Shown here in pieces: positions 21,151 to 32,716 of a stretch of DNA of 64,000 nucleotides. This DNA is from Chalara sp. BL73 (Eukaryota; Ascomycota; Leotiomycetes; Helotiales). Position numbers and translations under genes: made by a program. The stretch lies in assembly GCA_918026815.1 (NCBI GenBank), contig CAKJVC010000150.1, forward strand, positions 992,001 through 1,056,000, read 5' to 3'. Each line of letters starts with the position of its first letter. Within the stretch, counting starts at the first letter, position 1. A model generated the notes under the pieces. That model searched no databases, was not told where the DNA came from, and was given only the letters and a program-made list of their open reading frames with translations.

Positions 21151-23133
21151 ACGCCCGTGACAGAACAGAATTTGGTCGATTTGCGTAAGGAGGCTGCGGG
21201 GGCCGTTTCCTGATTTCCTGGTCCTTCCGCATGAATATCGTTTATGGAATGTAATTATGGAATATTATACTGTGTTACACATCTCTACTTTCTGTTTATG
21301 TAGCTCGGTTGCTGAGAAGCGTTACACTCAATGTATGTCGCCTGCGATGACCTTGTCTACTGGCCAAATCACATGACTAGTATTGCTTCCTCAGTCGTGA
21401 CTTAAGAGTAATTTTTAAGGGTTTTGCAAAAACCATAGCGGTTTTCCTATTCCATAGTCGTTTAGCTTAGAATGCTAGCCTTGTTCTTATCGATTTCCGC
21501 GGTACATGTCAATTGGCACAGTATTCCACCAGATGTCATGTACCTTGGAAATACAATTCATTTTTAGTGCAAAGCGGGAGTGTAGTGCCGTTATAAAATC
21601 ATGAATTCCAACTTAAAAACGAAGCTATTTATACATCCCAATTAAGTGGGAGTTGACGGAAATTTTCGAGCCCACCAGAAAACTATCAAAAGTATGTGAC
21701 AAAGGATCGGCCTGGGTTTTTTATATACCAAACTGTCAGTGTCCAGTTCATCCAAGCTAGCTGCTTGGCAATGCTTGATTTTGTTTTGGATGGAGGAATA
21801 CGGTATGGAAAGCTTACATACCTCCGGGGGCGAAATAAATGAGGGGGCCGACCTGACTGGCTACGCATTGAAATGAGCCGAGTGAGCAGTTATCAAGTCA
21901 TAGCTGGGTTCTAGCATCAACATACCTCGTAGCCTCATGGGACTGTGCCTTGTCTGTACTGAAATCGCAGTTAGTTGATTGCAATGTGATCTTGCTCCAA
22001 GAAATACACCGCAATCGCCAATCGCTGGGCTCAGGGAAGTACCATCTTTTATCAGCGACATGGCATTTTCAGAGGCTGCGATGTAACTTAAGTGAGGCGG
22101 ACTTCAGGCGTGAGGTGGTGAGGACGCACAAATACTTCGTATGGAGGTACCTGCTCCACTGCAATTTTAGTAGAGACAAAAATAGGACTCTACCGAGTGA
22201 GCAGATGGGTGAACTGAGCCATGATTTGATATCTCTTTGCATGAGGTAACCCTGGTTCGAAAGCACCTATTTCTCAACGCTAAAAATTGCAGTGCATACT
22301 AGCAAACGAAAGCGGGTGACAGGCTTTACTGGCCTGTCCCCCCGCAGGCTGCATATATATCCACAGCACTGCAATTTTGGTGTGGATGGAATTATTGGCA
22401 CTGAGATTTTGATTACAGAAGAGGTTGCTCTGTCGAGACTTCGAGGCTGAGCTGCAGCCCGCAGGTGGATTATGCTGAGATGGTCCTCCTTTGCACTGCT
22501 TATTCAATAGTGTTTCTAGAAACGAGAAACGTGGACTTGGAGGGGGGGTGGGGTGGTTCCAGAACCACAGCATGGTGTTTGGGTATAGCCGCTACATGAA
22601 GCGAGCATTGGAGTGCGAAAAACCCAAGTCTGAACACATAACGTGTCTTTGCCAAGCTCTTCTTTCCCACCGAAAATTACTTTATATATTGAACTAAGTC
22701 GACTTCAACTTTTTTTTAAGAACTGTGTAGTGCTCCGAGGAATTTCTCCTCGAGCTTCCGCCTCTGGAAGACTATTTCCTCATTAGGGTATATGTTGAAG
22801 CCGATCGAAAAGGAAGGCATCGTAAACATTTTGTTGTAGATCCGAACAAGCAACGTATTATAACATATTATGTAATCAAGGCGGTAACAATCTCACCGAA
22901 GTCTTTTATTTATTCACAGCATTAACGATCATCTTCATACTACTGCCTCCAAACTAGAAAGTATTAAAACCAACCCGTTCACTAAATGTATTCCGATGCC
23001 TCTTTTAATCGACATGTATAGATCTGAGCGTCGCTGCCTCTTCCGACGCGCTACAGGTCGTCTTTTCAACAGCTGCTATTACAGTTATAGCCGAATTTTC
23101 GAATATACGTTTGATCTCAAATTTCATTTCACT
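21151..23133. other. No gene seen (about 2 kb)
   Basis: Contains 3' UTR of the preceding gene and AT-rich debris. Frames of 60-100 residues occur but show no family resemblance and no consistent exon structure. Confidence 0.4.
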
Positions 23134-25088
23134 TCATTTCTCTTCTTTGGAGAGAACCTCTTGAACCTGGGTAACCGTACCGTCGCCGATAGCAGCAGAT
23201 GTTGCGGAAATCTCAGAGCTAGGTCGTTCACGGTTTGTTAGTACTCCTTTTCTGGCTCAAGTGATGTCATTCAGGAGAGCCAAACTTACTCTTGCACTAG
23301 CGGCGGACCCGGCCGCTCTGCCTTTCTTTGCTTGGGCAACCAATAATACCCCGCCTTCTTCCCGTCCGACCGCTCCTTGTAAACCGGTTCGAGCCGAGCC
23401 TCTCCTTTCCGCAGACTAAATGCCACAACCCCCTCCCGGTCCCACTCCGCGTCCTCACCATTCTCCTTCTCCTCCCGCTCGTGCAAGTGACTATACAACA
23501 CGGTCGCATTTAGCGCATTGCTCACCCGCCACGGACTCGGTAGTAACCCAAGCAACAACACCGTCCCTACTGCCGCCACCATCGCGACTGGCATCGCGAT
23601 AAGCGCGCGAACGGATAACGTTGTGATCCCTGGGTCTGTGACTACGAAATCCCCTGTTCCGGAGCGTGGGGGACCCGAGTTATCAACCGTCACAGCGGAG
23701 GTAAGGGAGCGCGCGATGTCCGGGATCTCGTCGCGGCCGCGGGACGGGAATCGTGTGCTTTCGACATACAGGTTCTTCGTGGCGATGTACGAGGCCATAA
23801 CGAGGTATTCAAGGTCTTCGAAGATGCTCGAAGTGCCTGCGTTGAAGGCGACGCCTAGAGCGGAGCTGGATGCGCTCCTCAGGGCTGAGCGGCCAAGGCC
23901 GGTGCCCAGGTTGACCATTAACGGTAGGGCAAACGGAGATTGAAGGATATCTGTAAGGAAGGGAGTTTGTATGTTGTCCGGGGAAGCGAATCCAGAGAGG
24001 CCAATCTCGTTAAGCTGATACATGTCGACGGTCTTGCCATGGTAGTGGAATTTATTGGTCTCCCAGCAGGAGAGGGCAGGACGGCCGACCTTGACTTTGT
24101 TTCTGAACCTTTGTTCGGGGTCATCAAAGGGTTCAGTTAAGTACCAGGGGTCAGAGCTTGCGGTGTAGGAAGGGCGATTGAGAGATGAGACCACGATGGA
24201 GTAGCTAACATTACCAATACCAGGGTTGCTGATGGCGTAATTGGCTGCGAAAAACGGGAACGGCGGTCCGCCGTCATATCTTCCAGAGACGTTTACCTGG
24301 TTCGATGGATCGCCCCATCGATTGTAAGTATCCTTAATATCATCCCCAGTTTGATCCGTGGTATTTGCCAACCACCCGTACTCAGTGTAACAAGACCCCT
24401 CTACGTAAAAGATGAGTCCCGATGCGTGCTGGAGTCCAAACTCTGCGGCGGTGACGTTGTACCGGTAGTTGACCCGCACGAAATTCGGGTCGGAGTTCCT
24501 CTCCTGCTCGACGACGATGCTATTCCGTGCAGTTACCCCGACCTGGCCGGCTGAGCGCAGATAATATGGCACTGTCAGGGCAAACGCCCTAGCGAGTGTA
24601 GTGTCGTTCTCCAGTTTTACATTACTGAGGAGGCCTCCAGGGAAGTACACCGTCGAAGCGTTGACCGGTGCCGCATGCCCGATCACTAAGAGCCTCGGAA
24701 TGAGTATCGAGGCGGCCGAAATGCCAGCAAGTGCCAGCACCGCAACGACAGCCCAGAAGATTAGGTACCAAACCTCGTGTTTCATGGGCTTGAGGTACCT
24801 TATGAGAAGCATCAGGACGCTGGTCTGGGATGCCGACGCATTGTAGATCCCGGCAGTGGCAGCAGCGCGGTTGTATGTATGGGTTTTGCGCATAAAGAAG
24901 GCGACGCCGATAAGGACGGAAGCGGCCCAGACTTGCGAGATGGTGACTTGGATCATGAGCGTATAGAGCGAGACGAGGGTTAGGCCGTTGGAGCTGGTAA
25001 CGGCGATGGCATCTTTGGTTGTGTTGCCGGTGGGGAATTGAAAACGCTTGAGAAGTAGGTAGCTGTTGTTGACTGCTTGCAGGTCCAT
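23134..25088 (-). CDS. Fungal membrane glycoprotein of unknown function
   Basis: Two exons, 23290-25088 and 23134-23218, with a 71-nt intron (GTAAGT...CCTAG, branch TACTAAC) that adds a 28-residue tail in frame; 627 residues in all. Membrane segments at about 36-65, 103-135 and 503-530. The region between the second and third is extracellular-like: several N-x-S/T sites and scattered Cys (SCYTEYGW, LSCWETNKF). The C-terminal tail is charged and cytosolic. The layout resembles a lineage-specific family of fungal plasma-membrane proteins often annotated only as hypothetical; I cannot name a reaction. Without the second exon the frame would end after ...LVQE, but the donor and branch are too good to ignore. 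Confidence 0.8.
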
Positions 25089-26493
25089 GGTTGGCGAAGC
25101 ATAGGCTTGTAGGCAAGGGTTCTCGTGGGTTGGAGAAGAAGGTGCGTAAAATCAGTGGCAAGAGAAACTCCAGATACGACTTGAAATACGAGACAGAATA
25201 GATTAGAACAGCCAAATATTAAGTCGTGGCACTACGGTGGGATGGATAGACGGCGTTAATCCCTAAAGCTATGAGGAGGGGTCACCAACACTATCAAAAC
25301 AATCGCGCATCCAAAGTAAATATACTGATTGCCATGTGTAGAAAGTGGACTTATGTTTTCAGCCTCTCAAGCCTCATACACATCATACACCACGTCGCAT
25401 AATAAAGGAAAGCAGGAAGGTTGTCTGGGGCTGCACTCGCTCTGCAAATCGTAACGGGTCATGCCATCGAAGCCAGCAAAAGATCACAAGGCCTCATGGG
25501 CTTTTGACCTAGCGTTGCTTCGCTCCAACCATCACCTCGCCAGCGATCCCGCAAAGTCAAGAGCCCGCATACCGTGGCGCGCAATTTGTGCTTCACACTA
25601 GATCCCTCCGGATGTGGTTGGATGGTGGAAAGAGGCGTTTTGATGACAAAAGTAAAACCGCGGAGCTCGTATGTGCCGGGTAATCCAGCCAGTAGATAGT
25701 ACCCCTACGTCCTCCATAACCACAGCCGCACCTCATCATTTCCCTCCGCCAATTCTACGGCCCCAAGCTCTCAGTGGTGTGCAACGATAGGGAGATGCAT
25801 ATGCAGTTGTCTTCTCAAAAGAATTTATTTCCTCCCATGCATCGACCCTCGCGGACATATCATGCCCTATCAACCCTCCACCCCCCTAACCATTACCTCT
25901 ACTGTTATTATCCTTGGGGGCCGAAACCAGCAGGGAAAGCAAGTGCGCTCACCGACCTGCAATGATACTAATCCAAACGAAGCCTATCGTGTAGCTCGGA
26001 GCAGGCTGATTTTTTGATTTTTTTTGAGCGCTTGTAGTATATTTGCCTTTGGCGAGGGGTTGGGAAGGGAGCGGAAGACGTAGGAAGTCGCGATGTCAAA
26101 TAGTTCAATATTAGCTTTCAGGGGCATGAATTTTCCCTTTGTATATGATGCCCTAGGATGAGCCCTCGTTGCTGCAATTTCAGGACGGAAAATGCTTCTC
26201 TTGCAGGCGAACAGGCTAGCTGGTAAGTTACGAAAGGTATTGATTAAGCCAGAAAAACATTATGATATTAAACTCCCCAATCTCCAATCCCTTTATCCTC
26301 CGAATAGAATAATAGAGAAGCTTACGATATTTGTCTCCACCTAACCATTAGATTATCGTACCCCAATTATTTAATCTAAGAAGTTTCAATCGATCTGTAT
26401 ATGAAGATGGAGAGATAAGAGTAAACGTGTTAACAATCCCGTCCCGTTCTACGTTTCAGTTGAGCCTTCCTAATGATATCTAGCCAAAACCCA
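25089..26493. other. No gene seen; upstream of membrane glycoprotein
   Basis: GC-balanced, with promoter-type CT-rich tracts near 25700-25760 and 25860-25900. A 63-residue frame at 25774-25965 lacks support. Confidence 0.4.
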
Positions 26494-27722
26494 TCACATT
26501 ATGAACCTTGCAAATCCTAACGAGACAAGGACGCTCAACGTCGTTACGACTATCGAGTGCGACTTCCCCGCTGTAGCAGCGCCTGTGAATGGCACAACCG
26601 GTGTAATGACCTAATTCCCCATTACGGGCCAAAATAAGTATATTCTCCCGTAGATATAGAAACGCGTTCTGGGGGGATGAAGAACCAAGAAGAGGGTGGG
26701 GGTGGCGAAGAAGCAATACAGAATACATATAGAATGGGAAGGGGCGTTACGTACCTTGTCAATAACCTGAATAGCCCCATTCGACGTAATAAGATCATTC
26801 GCCTGAATTCTTGCCTCACCGAGGAAGATCTCTTCTCCCCTAACACGTACCGTAAGCTTCGTCCCCGCCTGCGTAGTTAACACAACCCCGTCCTTGAGGT
26901 TTGGCGTCACCCCCAAGAAATTCGGGACAATATGGGACGCGAGATTGACATTCGCCGCACCCCCCGCGGCAGAGAACGCTGCATCTGAGGGCACGAACAC
27001 CGTGACACCGGCCTGGAGAGGCGCCGCAACGGTGCTAGTCAGGTTCGTGGAGTTCAGCGCGGAGGCAAAGGCAGTGAGGCCCTTTGCGGCAAGAGTGGCA
27101 GAGAGGGAGAGAGGGGCAGTGAAGAAGCTTTTTGATGCAAGTTAGTCTCGTGAATGGCAGAGACAATACCCAGGATGGACTGGACTCACCCATCAACCGT
27201 CTGTATCAACCCGGCATCATACGGCGTATCCCCCTTCACGAGCGTGACATTATTCCCTAACCCTGAAAACAGACGTACTTGTCCTCCAGATACCTGTCTC
27301 TTCGTGGTCGCGTTTCCTGGAGGTGGTACCGCGATTGCCTTTGCGACGATTGGACTGTTTCTCCCGCCATCCGCTGGGAGATTCGATTGCACGACAGCGC
27401 CACCTGGAGCTTGTTGTGTTGCAACATCGGCTACCTCATTAGAGCATTGTTGGCGCCCGTTCCTATTTGTACCCTGCCGGGCGAAGAGGTGGAGGGAGCG
27501 GCGGAAATCAGCCTCGTTGAAGCCTTCGACTGCGTCGTCGGTAGGGGCAAAGACAGTTTTCACATCGGGGGACGTGAATATAGCAACTAGGCTAGGGTCG
27601 GCTTGGATGAATTCGGCGAACCTTGAGGCGTTGGCAGCGATGAGACCTTCAAAGAGGGTAACCGCCTGGACGGAGGCTGTGAAGGACACGGCGAGGAGGG
27701 TCAAAGAGGTTGGGAGATGCAT
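26494..27722 (-). CDS. Fasciclin (FAS1) protein with GPI-anchor signal
   Basis: Cell-surface adhesion-type protein. Exons 27190-27722, 26755-27127 and 26494-26610; introns of 62 and 144 nt keep frame, 340 residues. Residues 1-20 (MHLPTSLTLLAVSFTASVQA) are a signal peptide; an upstream in-frame ATG at 27836 would hide it. Two FAS1-like halves: one begins TLFEGLIAAN with TVFAPTDDAVEGF, the second begins FASALNSTNLT with VFVPSDAAF and ends GAIQVIDKVITPV, the classic FAS1 closing strand. The last exon gives PFTGAATAGKSHSIVVTTLS plus a hydrophobic tail, fitting GPI attachment at the small residues. The retained second intron would truncate before the anchor. Confidence 0.9.
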
Positions 27723-30305
27723 CTTTGCTTTGGGACGATTAGGAGTACGCGTAAACGAATGACTGACTGTGTGGACGAAGAACAAACGATAATGTTGATG
27801 GAGACGTATGTAAAAGACGCATGAATACAAGTGCAATAAGAAAACTGTGTGTTCCTAGGAGGTAGGAACCGGTTTAATACTTCCCACCTCCCCTATGTAA
27901 GTTTCACGAAGTATGTGTACACGACGCCTCTTGATCTAAGACGGGGAAGCAGATTGGAGGACATTCTGTTCTTGGAAAATGAGACGTGAAGATTTGGAAA
28001 TTGCAATCATGCAGTTGATCCGTGAATGAATTAGGGTCGAAAAGGCGGCTGCTTGAGGCTGACAACTTACAGACGAACACACGTTTAGACAGACGCGGCT
28101 GCAACTGTATTGGATAGTTCAGAGGTGCTGACAGAAAGCCGCTAATGACGGCTGGGGATGCAGAAGCGTGTATGAATTTTCACGCTGTTCAACTTTGTCC
28201 AGGGCCCCTTGCTGATCACCAATAGGTGTGCATGCATGTATCGGACCATCTGTGGACGTATCCCGACGTGCTCGGGCATGTTGCAAGGGGTGTGCGGGTC
28301 GTAGTGTGTTCCTGGCTGAGGAGCAGCCGCTCAATTTACGTTCTCGGTATCCCCCGCCCCTGAACACAATAATAGTACCGTTGGGGTGGTACTGTCAGTG
28401 CTCTCCCTGGAAGATCATTCGGGAGTTCCAGCCAATCAATTGATACAACCTTCTAGCGTGTCAGGCGTCTGTGTGTCACGTGCTAACGGCAATAAAAAAG
28501 GTTCGGTAAGAACTTTAAGTTTGGGCATGGAAAGGGTTGCCAAAATTACAAAAAGCATAAGTAGAAAGTTCGAGGCGTAGTAAAAGGGTAAAGATTAGCT
28601 TCTGTATCAATAAAAGCTAATTTGTGCCTCACTACTCCAGCACTTTACACAGCAGGCACGCTCACAGCATCATCAAACTTCTTTTCTTTTCTTTTAAACT
28701 CGCTGAATTCTACTTGAATAACTCCTGTATTGGCCTTTGTTATTATTATTTTTAAATCAAAAAGAGTGTTCTACTGGATCAAGGGATGGCTATTCAAAAG
28801 TTGCTCTAATTTAAAATTCCTTATAGCTAAATTCAAAAAGTTTTAATATTACTTTGTATATACCCAAATATTTTACCATTTTACGTCCGTGCGCTCGCCA
28901 CAAAATTTATCGCGACTCTCGAACTAAGTATATAGTATATGATATTATGAGAGCCGCCATTATCGGCCTTGTCAGAGAACAACTTAATCTATACAATATT
29001 ACAATATCTCCCGGAAAATAATTATATTATAGTGTTTTCACAGAAAGAACTATTCAGAGCATTCGGAATTCTCAAAGGCAGCGCTGTCAAAGTCAACGTG
29101 CACAGACGCAAAATAGTGAATAGGCACGTACTCCGTACATTGGCCAATTGTCGATGCTCGCACCCATCCAAAGACGCTGGCTGGCGATCCCTCTTGAGAG
29201 CCCCTAATAATAAATCCCTGGGGCGCTCACCGCCGTATACCCTTGTATACCCTTTTGCGGATCTAACAGGTTGCGCCAGAGCTTGCCGGAGTAGGGGAAA
29301 AGGCTGCTTACAGCCTCCTTGGCAATTGCCAGGCAGAGGTCAAATGGGGCTCTCTAATGACTCTACTATACAGTGAGGCATGAATTTGTTGAGGAGTGAA
29401 TCAGTTGGGCACGGTCAAGGATCCCGTGCCAGATATTCTATAATACAGCAAGACCCCGGGCGATAGGAAAGGCACACTCAGCCTCATATACACAGGGAGG
29501 GAAGACGGTGCCAATAGATATATGCCTGTTCTGATCGATTTTCGCTTAATATTAACTAAATAAGAGAGTGTGGAGAGCGCGATCGGGATCGAAGGAAAGA
29601 TCGCGGTCCGCAGAGTTAAATGGATGATGACAGACCCAGGAGCCAATATATTGGTACACTGTTCGCGGCCCGAAATGAAATACAACCCTCCATTGGAAAC
29701 AAACTCATTGGCAGAACAACAAAAAGGCGTCAACACCCTGTATGTTTCTTCACTCCCCTGGTGCCAAGTGATGATCATCTGCGAGCTTCATGCTTCCAGC
29801 ACCCCACTTCCCGTGGCGACCCGCTTCGGATTGCCAGGTTTCAGCTGTCAGCCAAGAAACCCTTTAAGGATTTGGTGTCGCTGCACGGAGTGACACGTTG
29901 GTTGGCTCTGTGATGACATTACAATCGTACGTTTGTAGTCGGCGCTACGGATAGGTGGGACTTCGACGTTGCTGGCCCACTCAAAAGGCTGACTTCCCGA
30001 ACCCTGGGCTTAATTGCTAAGTTATTATACAAATTGGAATTACTGGTTTGGGGGCGGAATTTGGCTTTGGACGCCGATATTTTTACGTGTAGGGTTCTGC
30101 ATAAACCTCACCATTAGTATCAACGAACGATGAGCATCGCTATAATTGCGGAAGAAAACATCAAGTAAGGATTTTCATACCCTTGGAGAGGTCTGGTGCC
30201 ACGGCACATTGAAGTATTCCTGAGCCTCTTCTAGACGTGAAATTAGCTAGGAGGCTCTGATTTTTTCTCATACAACCTGCACATCTCTATGTATCAGGTG
30301 TGACA
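27723..30305. other. No gene seen (about 2.6 kb)
   Basis: 27723-27900 is promoter/leader of the FAS1 gene. 28600-28960 is strongly AT-rich. Frames near 29400-29900 (up to 125 residues, both strands) have no recognisable motif and look like eroded repeat sequence. Confidence 0.4.
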
Positions 30306-32296
30306 ATGGAGAGATACGGGATCTGTATCTCTCTCTTCTACGTTTGCTTTCTATCTCTGGTGGGCATTAATGACGCAGCTGCTGTAGCGCCGGGTCAAGT
30401 GGCTGTATCCACAGGGTCTTCTCTTCTCGGCACCAGATCCGACCTGAACCTTACCTTGCTCAGTAATGCTACTACTATTATTCAAAACTTGGACTTCATC
30501 GCCAACTGTACCGTGGCCATATCGTGGCACGATAACCTGCCGACTCGCGGGGCAGGATTTGGGAATGACACCATCAACGTCGCATTTCTGCGAATGGCGT
30601 TGCCAGCGCAATACCAAAACGATAGCGATGACCAGATTGCTAGCTTCTACGATGAGATGTCATTTGGGGTCCTTTCAAGCGCTGCCTGGATTGGCACGGC
30701 GAAGAATGTTATCGAAATAGGCTGTATTGCACCACGGCTCGAGAGACAAATCTCGCTCACGAACCTCGACGCCACTCAGAATTGCACAGCAACTGCCATA
30801 TTTCTGAGTAGCCTGGGCTGGATTTCTGGGCCTCAAAATTATACCACCGGTGGGCACAATGACAACTCTTGGCTCGAATTCTTGCGCGCCACACTGCCAG
30901 CAGTTGTTCAGAATGTCACGGACCTAGAATTATTCTCTTATCGCAACTACTTCCTGGCCAATGAAGCCGCTGATGAGATAACCAACTTTCTCAAAGGGGG
31001 CTACGAGGCATGCCAAAGAGATATTTGTGAAGTCCAGGGGTATACTGGCAATCCGGACATTGGTGGCATTGGCGTAAGTCCTTGAGTCTACTACCAGTGC
31101 TTAACGATTAACTAATGAAAAATTGCCTAGGTAATCTCATCATATACAGTAGAGGCAGGGCTCGTTACCTTGTACTTCGCCGCTATCAACTTTCAACTCT
31201 ATATGAAAGGAATTGGGCGGGAGGATAAGATTCCCGAGAAATTCCGACTGGCGCTTCAAAAGGCCTCAGATGGGCTGCTAGATGGCGCTTTGTTTTTCTC
31301 GTTATCCATCAGCTCTGCCGGGTGGATATCCTTTCAATACGGGCAGTCTTACTACGAGAAATTAGTCTTCACCTCTGCCAACGTTCTGGCGCTCAGTGCC
31401 CTTTTTGCATTCCTCGGCATATTCACCCGCGAAGGACGCAAGAAGCGAGGAGACTATATATTGGTTGCGGTGCTGCTCGGCATACTGACTGAAAGCGCCA
31501 TTCAATACATTGTCTACTTGAGGGAGCCTAACCAGAGGTATAATGATTATGCTTGTCTCCATGCCCAGTTTCAGTACCAAGGCTATCACCCCGAGGTCTT
31601 CGAGGCTCTGTTCTTTCTTCTGCTAGCGCTCTCCATTATCGCTGGAATTGTGGCTCTCATTCGGATGAAATATTATAGGAGGGGTCAGAGTAAGGTACAC
31701 GTAGTCTCAGGAGCTGATACGAAAGCGGCGGAGAAAAAACGTGAAAGAATCGACTTCTGGGTTACTTTGACACGCATATTCATCCAGACCGTAGCCATTG
31801 TAGTCGTGTGGGTCGAGCTGGTTTATCTCTGGAAGATCCGGAAGATCATGGCGAAGATTGCCGGAGACACCTGGTTAGAAGATGAGTGGGGTTTCGGGCA
31901 GATTCTCGCACTCTTCGTTTGGGTTCCCCCAATAATAGATATGGTCGGCTGGCTAGGTGAGTTCGAGTTCACTTCTTTTCTCAATAATGCCCATGCCTAA
32001 GACTTTTGACTCCGTCGAAAAGAAAGCTTGGATAGTTTCGCTAACTTTCTGTAGTATTGAAGAAAGAATGGCTAGGAGAGGGGGAGTCGGATGAGCCGTG
32101 CAAGTGCAAAGTCTCGGAAAAAGGTACTGTCTCCTGGTGTAGTCGCCTCTTCGTCCTTACTGACAGGCATTCAGGTCCTTCTTGCCAATGTTTAACCATG
32201 TCGTCTCCCCACACCGAAAGCGACGGGAAACTTGGAGCGCAAGTTACTGCTACCCCTGTCGCCACTACAGGTACCGAGAAAATAAATGATGCTTAG
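30306..32296 (+). CDS. Seven-TM fungal membrane protein with N-glycosylated ectodomain
   Basis: Exons 30306-31073, 31131-31956 and 32055-32296; introns of 57 nt (GTAAGT...CCTAG) and 98 nt (GTGAGT...TGTAG, branch GCTAAC) keep frame, 611 residues. N-terminal signal peptide (MERYGICISLFYVCFLSLVG), then about 240 lumenal/extracellular residues with many N-x-S/T sites and paired Cys (NCTVAISW, CIAPRLE, NCTATAIF, CQRDICEVQG). NPDIGGIGVISSYTVEAGL leads into seven hydrophobic helices from about 258 to 530. Ectodomain plus 7TM resembles receptor-like proteins, but no known GPCR class signature is visible. A further 51-nt stretch at 32122-32172 (GTACTG...TTCAG) could be an in-frame intron. If the second intron is retained, the protein ends at 32000. 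Confidence 0.75.
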
Positions 32297-32716
32297 TTGT
32301 GAATCTTTGCTTTTCGTCCAATGTTGAGTGCTAGCCGATGACTCTAGAAACTGTCTTGGAATTGGGCTGATTCATCACGGAGGTACTGGAGCTCAAAATG
32401 CACGAACAATTTCTGCTTCCGTGTAACTTAAATACCTGAACGGTGGTAAAATGTTATAAATAGCTAAATTTTGAGAATATCAGACAATAGAGCAGAATGA
32501 GCCGCGAGTTAAAACAACCCGCGGCCAAAAGAACGAGAAGTCACAAATTAGATGCCGTCATCAATGCATTGCGAGGTTGCCTAAAGAGGGAAAGGATGAT
32601 GCAATTTGAAGGGTGGAAAGTCTATCATACAAAAGCAGAGACATGGAAATATCTGCGTTTGTTGAGAATTGGTGGTGTAGCCCACCCGTGAGGCATGGGC
32701 CGTAACTCTACGTAAT
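32297..32716. other. Intergenic, ends in MULE target site
   Basis: A 64-residue frame at 32497-32691 has no recognisable family. 32708-32716 (CTACGTAAT) is the target duplication of the next element. Confidence 0.4.

Noticed and set aside
22200..22270. tRNA-like GGTTCGAAA (B box) near 22255
   Set aside because: No A box, no cloverleaf arms could be paired.
24622..25215. 197-residue second minus-strand frame over the membrane glycoprotein
   Set aside because: Out of frame with the 627-residue protein; Pro/His/Arg-rich shadow translation.
27154..27762. 202-residue plus-strand frame
   Set aside because: Antisense to the FAS1 gene, whose signal peptide, introns and domain motifs are all on the minus strand.
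29401..29893. Overlapping 97-125 residue frames on both strands
   Set aside because: No motif, no exon signals, overlapping on opposite strands; likely chance or eroded repeat.
30300..30305. GTG codon before the ATG of the 7TM gene
   Set aside because: Non-ATG starts are rare in fungi; the ATG at 30306 begins a good signal peptide.
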